64,000 nucleotides of DNA from G963669295 sp963669295 (lineage in GTDB: Bacteria > Bacteroidota > Bacteroidia > Flavobacteriales_D > CALLUQ01): positions 2,480,001 to 2,544,000 of the forward strand of contig OY769938.1 of the NCBI GenBank assembly GCA_963669295.1, read 5' to 3'. Of this stretch, positions 51,440-59,449 are shown piece by piece (the stretch's first letter is position 1; every line of letters starts with the position of its first letter). The translations under genes and the position numbers were made by a program. A model generated the notes under the pieces. It worked only from the letters and a program-made list of their open reading frames with translations. It was not told where the DNA came from and searched no databases.

Positions 51440-53962
51440 ATGTGGGAATTTATCGCCCGAATTATATTAAGAAATAGGATCCCCATCCTTGTATTGTTGG
51501 CCCTGATCACTGGATTTATGGTGTACATGGCGAAGTATGTGGAGGTGGATCGTGGCTTTCCCAAAATTCTTCCTGAAGATTCAGATACTTTTATTCAGCA
51601 CGAGGATTTCAAAAAAATCTTTAATGAAGAAGATGGTAGTGCCATTGTATTAGGGGTAAATAGTGAGGAGCTATTTGAAGTAAAGAACTTTAATGCATGG
51701 TATGAGTTGGGCAATGATTTACGTGCCATTGATGGCATTGACTCTGTATTTTCAGTTGCACACCTGTACAATTTGCATAAAAGTGATACCGCTAAACGGT
51801 TTGAGGTTCGCCCCATTGTAAATGGCCCTCTTGCTTCACAAACTCAGGTAGATAGCGTAAAGGAGGTGATTCAAAACCTGCCTTTTTACCACGATTTATT
51901 GTATAACGACTCGGCAAAAGCCAGCGCCATGGTATTGGTGATCGATCCGGCAGTATTCAATTCGGAAGATCGTAAGCCAATGATGAAAAAACTGATTGCA
52001 CGTGCCGATCAATTTGGACAGCAATACTTAACGGTACATTACTCCGGATTTCCCTATATCCGTTCTATGATTACCATTTTGATGGAATCGGAATTGGGAA
52101 TGTTTATTGTGTTGGCAGCACTCATTACCTCCATCATTTTATACATCTTTTTCCGCTCATTTAAAGTGGTGGTTTTCACCATGTTGGTGGTAGGAGTAGC
52201 CGTGGCCTGGTCGTTTGGATTTTTTGGCATTCTCGGATACAAGCTTACGGTATTGATGGCCATTATTCCGCCATTGCTCATTGTAATAGGGGTGCCCAAT
52301 TGTATATTCCTGCTCAATAAATACCAGCGCGAATACAGCTTGCATGGCAATAAGATCAAAGCGTTAACGCGGATGATCCAAAAAATTGGCAATGCTACAT
52401 TCCTTACCAATACCACTACTGCAATGGGGTTTGCAACCTTTATTTTTACGCAGAGCCGTATCATGGTAGAGTTTGGTATCAGTGCTTCTATCAATATTAT
52501 GACCGTATTCCTGGTGTCGTTGTTGTTGATTCCTATTGTGTTCAGTTTTTTACCTCCACCAAAGGCTAAACACACCAAGCACCTTGAAAAGAAATGGATT
52601 AATAATACCGTGGAGAAGCTGGTGGGCATTGTTACCGGATACCGTACCATGGTATACCTAACAACGGTTGCCCTTATTGTGGTGAGTATTTTTGGCATTC
52701 GCCAGATGAAGGTATCAGGGAACTTTGTAGAAGACGTACCGCGTGATCACCAGGTATACAAAGACCTGATGTTTTTTGAGAATGGATTTAATGGCGTAAT
52801 GCCATTTGAGATAGTGATTGACACCCGCAAAGAGGGACATGCTACTAAAAGCTCGAACCTCAAAAAACTGGAGAAATTACAAGAATTACTGGGGGAGTAT
52901 ACCCAGTTTTCCCGTTCGTTATCCATTGCCGATGGAATGAAGTTTGCGAAGCAGGCGTTCTACAATGGCAATCCTAAAAAGTACAAGCTGGTAGGGGGCA
53001 ATGAGAAAAGTTTTATTGCGCCTTATCTTCAAGGAAATAATGGAGAAGAAGAGCAAAGTATGATGCGCAATTTTGTGGATACAGCACGGCAAAAAACCCG
53101 TGTGTCAGTAGCGGTGCAAAATATGGATGCGTACGACATGAAGAGCTTGTTGGCGGATGTGTCGCCCAAGATCGATTCCATCTTCACCCCAGATAAATAC
53201 GATGTAACAATTACCGGGGGAAGCATTGTATACATGCGCAGCACAGAATACCTGGTGCAAAACCTATTCATTAGTTTAGGGTTGGCCATATTTATTATTG
53301 CACTTATTATGGCGGTATTGTTCCGTTCTTTCCGAATGGTGGCTGCCTCGTTCATTCCCAACCTGGTTCCGCTGGTATTTACAGCGGCCATTATGGGGTA
53401 TTTTGGCATACCAATTAAGCCTTCAACCATTCTGGTGTTCAGCATCGCCTTTGGTATTTCTGTAGACGATACGATTCATTACCTGGCCAAATACCGTCAG
53501 GAATTAAAAGCCCGGGAGTGGGACATTAAGGGCTCGGTACTCAATGCCCTGCGTGAAACCGGTGTGAGTATGATTTATACTTCAGTGGTGCTCTTCTTCG
53601 GCTTTGGCATTTTTATGGCATCGCAATTTGGAGGAACCTTTGCCATTGGCGTATTGGTTTCTGTAACATTATTGGTGGCCATGTTAGCCAATCTTGTGTT
53701 ATTGCCTTCGTTGCTGCTATCGCTTGAAAAGGCCATTACTACTAAAGCATTTAAAGAACCGCTGCTCGAAATTATTGATGAAGAAGAAGACATTGAACTG
53801 GAGGATTTAGAGGTGCAAGAGGGAGCGGGCGAAGATACCAAACCAGCGGTGGGCGATTTAACGAAATCACAGACCGAAGAAAACGACCGACCATCTTCTA
53901 CCAACAATTCCACGGAAACCGAAAAGGAAAACCCCGAAGAACCAAGTTCCATTAAAGCATAA
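51440..53962 (+). CDS. RND-superfamily (MMPL-like) transporter with acidic C-terminal tail
   Basis: 840-residue inner-membrane protein with about 12 helices in two similar halves and two large periplasmic loops, as in the hydrophobe/MMPL branch of RND transporters that move lipids, hopanoids or sterols. The second half has FGISVDDTIHYLAKY, with acidic residues in helix 10 for proton coupling. The last 75 residues form a Glu/Asp-rich, disordered-looking tail. rfbA starts 6 nt later, so the two are likely co-expressed. Cargo unknown; a lipid or glycolipid is plausible from the neighbours. Confidence 0.87.
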   Translation: MWEFIARIILRNRIPILVLLALITGFMVYMAKYVEVDRGFPKILPEDSDTFIQHEDFKKIFNEEDGSAIVLGVNSEELFEVKNFNAWYELGNDLRAIDGIDSVFSVAHLYNLHKSDTAKRFEVRPIVNGPLASQTQVDSVKEVIQNLPFYHDLLYNDSAKASAMVLVIDPAVFNSEDRKPMMKKLIARADQFGQQYLTVHYSGFPYIRSMITILMESELGMFIVLAALITSIILYIFFRSFKVVVFTMLVVGVAVAWSFGFFGILGYKLTVLMAIIPPLLIVIGVPNCIFLLNKYQREYSLHGNKIKALTRMIQKIGNATFLTNTTTAMGFATFIFTQSRIMVEFGISASINIMTVFLVSLLLIPIVFSFLPPPKAKHTKHLEKKWINNTVEKLVGIVTGYRTMVYLTTVALIVVSIFGIRQMKVSGNFVEDVPRDHQVYKDLMFFENGFNGVMPFEIVIDTRKEGHATKSSNLKKLEKLQELLGEYTQFSRSLSIADGMKFAKQAFYNGNPKKYKLVGGNEKSFIAPYLQGNNGEEEQSMMRNFVDTARQKTRVSVAVQNMDAYDMKSLLADVSPKIDSIFTPDKYDVTITGGSIVYMRSTEYLVQNLFISLGLAIFIIALIMAVLFRSFRMVAASFIPNLVPLVFTAAIMGYFGIPIKPSTILVFSIAFGISVDDTIHYLAKYRQELKAREWDIKGSVLNALRETGVSMIYTSVVLFFGFGIFMASQFGGTFAIGVLVSVTLLVAMLANLVLLPSLLLSLEKAITTKAFKEPLLEIIDEEEDIELEDLEVQEGAGEDTKPAVGDLTKSQTEENDRPSSTNNSTETEKENPEEPSSIKA

Positions 53963-53968
53963 ATAGCC

Positions 53969-54829
53969 ATGAAAGGAATTATTTTGGCAGGAGGGTCAGG
54001 CACCCGTTTATACCCACTCACTTATGCAGTGAGTAAGCAATTGATGCCGGTGTTCGATAAGCCCATGATTTATTACCCCCTATCTACCTTAATGAGTGCC
54101 GGGATTAAGGATATTCTTATCATATCCACTCCACATGATTTGCCCAACTTCGAAAAGCTATTGGGCGATGGGTCAAGGATTGGGTGCAACTTTGAATATG
54201 CCGTGCAAGAGGTGCCCAACGGATTGGCACAGGCATTTGTGATAGGAGAAGAATTTATAGGTGATGATAAGGTGGCTTTAATTTTGGGCGATAACATTTT
54301 TTATGGCACTGGTCTGGCTACCACATTGCAGCAAAATAACGACCCCAACGGTGGTGTGGTATATGCTTACCACGTTTCTGACCCGGAACGTTATGGTGTG
54401 GTTGAGTTTGATGCCAACAACAAAGCCATTTCTATTGAAGAGAAGCCAGCTACCCCAAAGTCGAAATACGCGGTGCCGGGATTGTACTTTTACGATAACA
54501 ATGTGGTAAACATTGCTAAAAACCTTACTCCCAGTGCACGTGGCGAGTATGAAATTACGGATGTAAATAAAGCATACTTACAACAAGGCAAACTCAGCGT
54601 ATCTATTATGGATCGAGGTACTGCATGGCTTGATACTGGCACCTTTGCTTCGTTGATGCAAGCCGGGCAGTTTGTTCAGGTCATTGAAGAGCGCCAGGGA
54701 CTAAAAATTGGATGCATTGAAGAAGTGGCTTATAAAATGGGGTTCATCAATAAAGAACAATTGCGAGAAGTGGCCGAGCCGTTGCTCAAAAGTGGGTATG
54801 GCGATTACTTGCTCAGCCTGGTGCAGTAG
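53969..54829 (+). CDS. rfbA: Glucose-1-phosphate thymidylyltransferase
   Basis: 286-residue nucleotidyltransferase that makes dTDP-glucose, the first step to dTDP-rhamnose and related sugars for surface polysaccharides. Signature GGSGTRLYP at 8-16, then PVFDKPMIYYPLSTLM, and LGDNIFYG. Begins 6 nt after the RND gene. rfbB, rfbC and rfbD are not in this window. Confidence 0.95.
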   Translation: MKGIILAGGSGTRLYPLTYAVSKQLMPVFDKPMIYYPLSTLMSAGIKDILIISTPHDLPNFEKLLGDGSRIGCNFEYAVQEVPNGLAQAFVIGEEFIGDDKVALILGDNIFYGTGLATTLQQNNDPNGGVVYAYHVSDPERYGVVEFDANNKAISIEEKPATPKSKYAVPGLYFYDNNVVNIAKNLTPSARGEYEITDVNKAYLQQGKLSVSIMDRGTAWLDTGTFASLMQAGQFVQVIEERQGLKIGCIEEVAYKMGFINKEQLREVAEPLLKSGYGDYLLSLVQ

Positions 54830-54832
54830 GTC

Positions 54833-55807
54833 ATGAAAGATTTCCAGCATTTCCAATCCATGGTAAACAACGCGATCACAGCGTTGGAATTTAATGCCGC
54901 TCCGAAGGAGTTGTACGACCCTATTCGATACATTCTTTCTTTAGGAGGCAAACGAATGCGTCCGGCATTGGTGCTTCTGGCGAATCAGTTGATGGATGGA
55001 GATGCCAATAAAGCACTACCTGCAGCACTTGCAGTAGAAGTGTTTCATAATTTCACCTTGCTCCACGACGACATCATGGATGAGGCTCCACTGCGAAGGA
55101 ACAGGCCTACAGTGCATGAAAAGTGGAACAACAACATTGCTATTTTATCTGGCGATACCATGATGGTGCAAGCCTATCAATTGCTTACCCAATGCCCTCC
55201 CGAACATTTGCCTGCCTTGATGCAAATTTTCAATGCTACTGCCATTGAAGTATGTGAGGGACAGCAATACGACATGAACTTTGAAACCATGAGTAACGTG
55301 TTGTTGGACGATTACCTTGAAATGATTCGCTTAAAAACGGCTGTTTTGCTAGGATGCAGCCTGAAAATGGGAGCCGTGTTGGCCAATGCAAGCCCGGAGG
55401 ATGCGGATCACCTTTATCATTTCGGTGAAAACATTGGGTTGGCATTTCAGTTGCAAGATGACATTTTGGATGTGTATGCCGATCAACAAAAATTTGGGAA
55501 GCAAGTTGGGGGAGATATCATTGCCAATAAAAAAACATACCTGATGTTAAAAGCACTGGAAAATGCAAAAGATGGCATTTCCGAGCAGCTTCAGGTATTG
55601 CTGTCGGATACTGCCATTGCTCCTGAAAAGAAAGTGAAGGATGTTGTTTCTATTTACAACCTACTATATGTGCGAGAAGCCGCAGAACAAGCCATGCAAG
55701 AATACTTTTTAAAAGGCCTTGCTCACCTCGAAGCGGTCACAATGCCTGAGGCAAAGAAAGCACCATTAAAGCAGTTGGCTGAGCACCTGATGGTACGCGA
55801 CTTTTAA
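54833..55807 (+). CDS. Polyprenyl (geranylgeranyl/farnesyl-type) diphosphate synthase
   Basis: 324-residue trans-prenyl transferase. First Asp-rich motif DDIMD at 79-83 and second DDILD at 209-213. Phenylalanine sits at residue 74, five before the first Asp, where a bulky residue tends to limit the product; this suggests a C15-C20 product, though a longer quinone side chain cannot be excluded. Starts 3 nt after rfbA, so RND-rfbA-synthase form an operon. Its stop overlaps the TIGR01777 gene stop by 4 nt. Confidence 0.9.
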   Translation: MKDFQHFQSMVNNAITALEFNAAPKELYDPIRYILSLGGKRMRPALVLLANQLMDGDANKALPAALAVEVFHNFTLLHDDIMDEAPLRRNRPTVHEKWNNNIAILSGDTMMVQAYQLLTQCPPEHLPALMQIFNATAIEVCEGQQYDMNFETMSNVLLDDYLEMIRLKTAVLLGCSLKMGAVLANASPEDADHLYHFGENIGLAFQLQDDILDVYADQQKFGKQVGGDIIANKKTYLMLKALENAKDGISEQLQVLLSDTAIAPEKKVKDVVSIYNLLYVREAAEQAMQEYFLKGLAHLEAVTMPEAKKAPLKQLAEHLMVRDF

Positions 55808-56706
55808 CCGTAAATTTCTTTTAAAGCACTTTGCAGATCAGGGTATTTAAACTCAAACCCTGCTTGCGTGATTTTTGTGTTGGAAGCCCTACTGCCTTCA
55901 AGTATCAATGCTGCCATTTCGCCAAACATCACCCGTAAAACAAATGCAGGAACATTAGGAAGAATAACGGGTATTTTTAATGCTTTACCGATGGCTTTGG
56001 TGAGCTCGCGGTTGGTAATGTGTTCGTTGGCAATGGCATTATAAGCACCGCTAATGTTATTGCGTAGTCCAAATAAAAACAAGCGTGAAACATCATTGGC
56101 ATGAATCCATGGAATGTATTGCTTTCCACTCCCCAATGCAGCACCTACCCCAAATTGAATGGGCTTTTCGAGCTTGGTCAAGGCTCCCCCTTCTTTGTCG
56201 AACACTACACCTATGCGAAAAGCAGCAGTACGGCATATGTTTTCAAACTGAAAAACACTTTCTTCCCACAGTCGAACACATTCACCGGTAAAATCGGTAG
56301 CAAAGGGATCGTCTTCGGTATAAATGGTTTCAGCAGTATGCGACCCATAGCAATTGATGCCCGAGGCAGACAAAAATGCCTTCAAAGGAATGTTGTGGGT
56401 CTTTACATGACGCAATAAGCAATTGGCTGTAGAAGTACGACTGTTAATGATCAATTGCTTTCGTTTATCTGTCCACTTGCTATCGGCAATGCCTGCTCCA
56501 GCCAGGTGGATGATGTAACTGGCACCATCAAGCGCGCCCGGCTCAATGTAATTGTTGCGGTGATTCCATAAGTAGGTTTTTACGCCCGAACGAGAGTTTT
56601 TACTCCGGGTAAGGTGAACCACTTCATATCCTTCTTGAAGCAATAGGGCTGTTAATTGTATGCCAATGAGGCCGGAGCCACCAGTAATAACGATCTTTTC
56701 CTTCAT
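55804..56706 (-). CDS. TIGR01777-family epimerase (SDR39U1-like)
   Basis: 300-residue short-chain-dehydrogenase-like protein. The nucleotide-binding GGSGLIG lies at 8-14. The family also has LSASGINCYGS and the C-terminal helical segment with ILEGSRASN. Members are widespread but without a firmly known substrate; a sugar nucleotide or NADPH-linked role is only inferred. Convergent with the prenyl synthase with overlapping stops. Confidence 0.9.
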   Translation of the reverse strand: MKEKIVITGGSGLIGIQLTALLLQEGYEVVHLTRSKNSRSGVKTYLWNHRNNYIEPGALDGASYIIHLAGAGIADSKWTDKRKQLIINSRTSTANCLLRHVKTHNIPLKAFLSASGINCYGSHTAETIYTEDDPFATDFTGECVRLWEESVFQFENICRTAAFRIGVVFDKEGGALTKLEKPIQFGVGAALGSGKQYIPWIHANDVSRLFLFGLRNNISGAYNAIANEHITNRELTKAIGKALKIPVILPNVPAFVLRVMFGEMAALILEGSRASNTKITQAGFEFKYPDLQSALKEIYG

Positions 56707-56813
56707 TTGTTAATATTTGTTAAACACAAAAGTGATTTGCTTTTAACTCGTAACAAAAACCAGTATCTTTAAGTACAATAATTGCAAATTAAACTTTTTG
56801 CCAGTTATGGCGT

Positions 56814-56821
56814 TATATTTG
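56814..56821 (+). promoter_or_regulatory. -7 box TATATTTG for the Prc-type protease gene
   Basis: Exact TAnnTTTG on the forward strand, 33 nt before the TTG start at 56855. Confidence 0.5.
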
Positions 56822-56854
56822 TAGCTCCTTAACTGATTTTTAACACTAGCACAT

Positions 56855-58978
56855 TTGAAATCACTTAAATACTTTCTGTTGCTGTTGCCTGTGCTCGTAT
56901 TGAGCTCATACATTTACAGCGAGTCTATTAGCGAAGAAGCACCGGATTTATCGATTTCTACCGATGAAGATAATAAACGCGATGAGGTGCTCATTGATTT
57001 GATTTTTAAAGGATTGGATGAAGCGCATTTTCAGCCCTTATCTTTAGACGATGACTTTTCAGCAAAAGCTTACGACTTATACCTGGAGCGATTGGATTAC
57101 AGCAAGCGTTACTTAATTGCTGAAGATGTGGAGAAAATGGCACCCTACAAACTCAAAATTGACGACGAAGTTAAAAACCGCACCTTTGAGTTTTATACGC
57201 TTTCTGCCGAAATCATAAAAAACCGGATTGAAGAGTCGAAGGTATTTTACCAGGAGATTTTGGAAGAACCGTTTGACTTTACTACCAATGAAACCATTGA
57301 GGTAGACTACGAAAAGTTAGCGTTTGTAAAAGATAAAGCTGCCTTAAAGGAACGGTGGAGAAAATTGCTAAAGTACCAAACTCTTGCACGTTTAGCAGAC
57401 ATGATAGAGGAACAAGAGCAGGCAGCTGAAAAATCAGACACCGTAACCATTAAATCGGTGGCTGAACTAGAAGTGGAAGCACGTGAAAAGGTGAAGAAAA
57501 ACTATGTGGATTTTTACGATCGCATGGATGACTTGAATGATAAGGATCGCCAATCGGTGTATTTAAACTCAGTCATCAATGTGTATGGTCCACACACTTC
57601 CTACTTCCCACCACAAGACAAAGAAAACTTCGACATTTCTATGTCGGGGCAATTGGAAGGGATTGGTGCTCGCTTAATTAAGAAAGACGGCTACATCAAA
57701 GTGAGCGAAATTGTACCAGGAAGTGCTTCTTATCGCCAGGGCGACCTAAAAGCCGGTGATTTAATTACCAAGGTAGCACAGGGCAATGAAGAACCAGTTG
57801 ACGTGGTAGATGCGGATATTGATGACGCAGTGAAGTTGATTCGAGGAAAGAAAGGCACCGAGGTACGCCTTACGGTGAAAAAGATAGACGGTACCATTCA
57901 GGTTATTCCCATCGTTCGCGATGTAGTATTGATTGAAGAAACTTATGCTCGCTCTGTTATCTTGAAGAAAGACAACAACAAAAGCGTAGGCTACATACAC
58001 CTGCCTAAGTTTTATGCTGATTTCAGCAAAAAGGATGGCCGCAGCTGTGCCAGAGATGTAGAAAAAGAAGTAGAGAAGCTTAAATCAGAAGGGGTGTCGG
58101 GCATTATTCTCGATTTGCGAAACAATGGTGGTGGTTCGCTGCAAGATGTGGTAGACATGGCAGGACTCTTCATTGAAAAGGGGCCTATTGTACAAGTGAA
58201 AGCCAAGCGTGGAGCTCCTTATGTGTTGAAAGACGACAATAGCGAAGTGCAATACGATGGCCCGCTGGTAGTAATGGTGAACAACAACAGCGCCTCTGCC
58301 TCAGAAATTATGGCAGCGGCCATACAGGATTACCAACGAGGCATTATCATTGGAAGCAACTCTTCTTTTGGTAAAGGTACTGTACAACGCTTTTTTGGAC
58401 TGGACGATTTTGTAATAGACCGCAGCCTTACACCATTGGGTGCAGTAAAAATTACTACACAAAAGTTTTATCGTGTGAATGGTGGTGCCACGCAATTGAA
58501 AGGAGTAACTCCCGACATTGTGGTGCCCGATATCTTCAGCTTCATCGAAACGGGAGAAAAGGAACACGACCATGTTATGAAATGGGATGAAATCAGTGCG
58601 GTGGAATACAAGCAATGGAAACCATCTTACAACTTGGATAAAGTGCGTAAGAACAGCGAAGCACGCATAAAAGACAACAACACATTTCAATTGATTCAGG
58701 AAAACGCCAAATGGCTGAAAGGCCGGAGAGACATCACCAACTTTAGCTTGAACCTTGAAAAGTACCGTGCAGAGCAGAAAAAAACAAAAGAGGAAGCAGA
58801 ACGGTACGACGATATTGACAAGGTAATTGAAGGATTGCAGGTGATGAATATCAAGGCCGATTTGCCTGCCATTGATGCAGATACGGTAAAGCAGGAGCGC
58901 AATAAAAAGTGGCTGGAACGCATTGAAAAAGATGCGTACATTAATGAAGCATTGATGGTGATTGATGATATGAAATGA
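56855..58978 (+). CDS. prc: Carboxy-terminal processing (tail-specific) peptidase, Prc type
   Basis: 707-residue periplasmic serine protease of family S41. An N-terminal signal peptide, a helical region (about 40-230), a PDZ domain (about 255-340) and the S41 core follow. The Ser-Lys dyad is S481 in SASASE and K507 in FGKGTV, spaced as in E. coli Prc apart from one extra residue. A charged C-terminal extension includes DUF3340-like sequence. The start is a TTG at 56855. Degrades tagged or misfolded proteins and can act on cell-wall enzymes. Ends with a 4-nt overlap to the next gene. Confidence 0.92.
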   Translation: MKSLKYFLLLLPVLVLSSYIYSESISEEAPDLSISTDEDNKRDEVLIDLIFKGLDEAHFQPLSLDDDFSAKAYDLYLERLDYSKRYLIAEDVEKMAPYKLKIDDEVKNRTFEFYTLSAEIIKNRIEESKVFYQEILEEPFDFTTNETIEVDYEKLAFVKDKAALKERWRKLLKYQTLARLADMIEEQEQAAEKSDTVTIKSVAELEVEAREKVKKNYVDFYDRMDDLNDKDRQSVYLNSVINVYGPHTSYFPPQDKENFDISMSGQLEGIGARLIKKDGYIKVSEIVPGSASYRQGDLKAGDLITKVAQGNEEPVDVVDADIDDAVKLIRGKKGTEVRLTVKKIDGTIQVIPIVRDVVLIEETYARSVILKKDNNKSVGYIHLPKFYADFSKKDGRSCARDVEKEVEKLKSEGVSGIILDLRNNGGGSLQDVVDMAGLFIEKGPIVQVKAKRGAPYVLKDDNSEVQYDGPLVVMVNNNSASASEIMAAAIQDYQRGIIIGSNSSFGKGTVQRFFGLDDFVIDRSLTPLGAVKITTQKFYRVNGGATQLKGVTPDIVVPDIFSFIETGEKEHDHVMKWDEISAVEYKQWKPSYNLDKVRKNSEARIKDNNTFQLIQENAKWLKGRRDITNFSLNLEKYRAEQKKTKEEAERYDDIDKVIEGLQVMNIKADLPAIDADTVKQERNKKWLERIEKDAYINEALMVIDDMK

Positions 58979-59352
58979 TGGATCAGCTTCAACTGACTGA
59001 CCTTACCCCTTATTTTTCTCAAGAACAACTGATTCGCGAAACTGCGGAACAAGTGATCAAGGATTTTTCATTTTTTGATGTTCAAATCACATTTGAGGGC
59101 ACCCACAGCACTCCTTACGATGAGTTGTTTGTGCAAATAGAACCGTTGGTGAACGAACTGTACGAAAACGATTACAATCGCCTATACGCCATTTTATATC
59201 GCATTGATGTTTCGGAAAAGGAAATGGGCAAAGCACTAATGGCCGCCGGTGATGCTCCTTTTTCGGAAGTAGCGACCGACATCATTTTACAACGGGAATT
59301 AAAAAAGGTCATTTTACGTAACTATTTCAAGCAACAAAGCACCAATTCTTGA
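58975..59352 (+). CDS. Small cytosolic protein of unknown function, coupled to prc
   Basis: 125-residue protein without signal peptide or membrane helix, predominantly helical. No motif I know. Its ATGATG start overlaps the prc TGA, so translation is coupled. It is acidic and has a FEGTHSTPYDELFVQIEPL stretch that might bind a partner. Conserved context would be needed to judge if it serves the protease. Confidence 0.65.
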   Translation: MMDQLQLTDLTPYFSQEQLIRETAEQVIKDFSFFDVQITFEGTHSTPYDELFVQIEPLVNELYENDYNRLYAILYRIDVSEKEMGKALMAAGDAPFSEVATDIILQRELKKVILRNYFKQQSTNS

Positions 59353-59413
59353 TAGGTATACAAGGATGTGTACGATTCTGTTGTCCTTCGTTAAGTTTGT
59401 ATCAAGAAAATCG

Positions 59414-59421
59414 TAGCTTTG
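59414..59421 (+). promoter_or_regulatory. -7 box TAGCTTTG for sucA
   Basis: Exact TAnnTTTG with a TTG 14 nt upstream (59397-59399), 28 nt before the ATG at 59450. Confidence 0.55.
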
Positions 59422-59449
59422 TATAGATAACATTTGTTGCAACAATACT

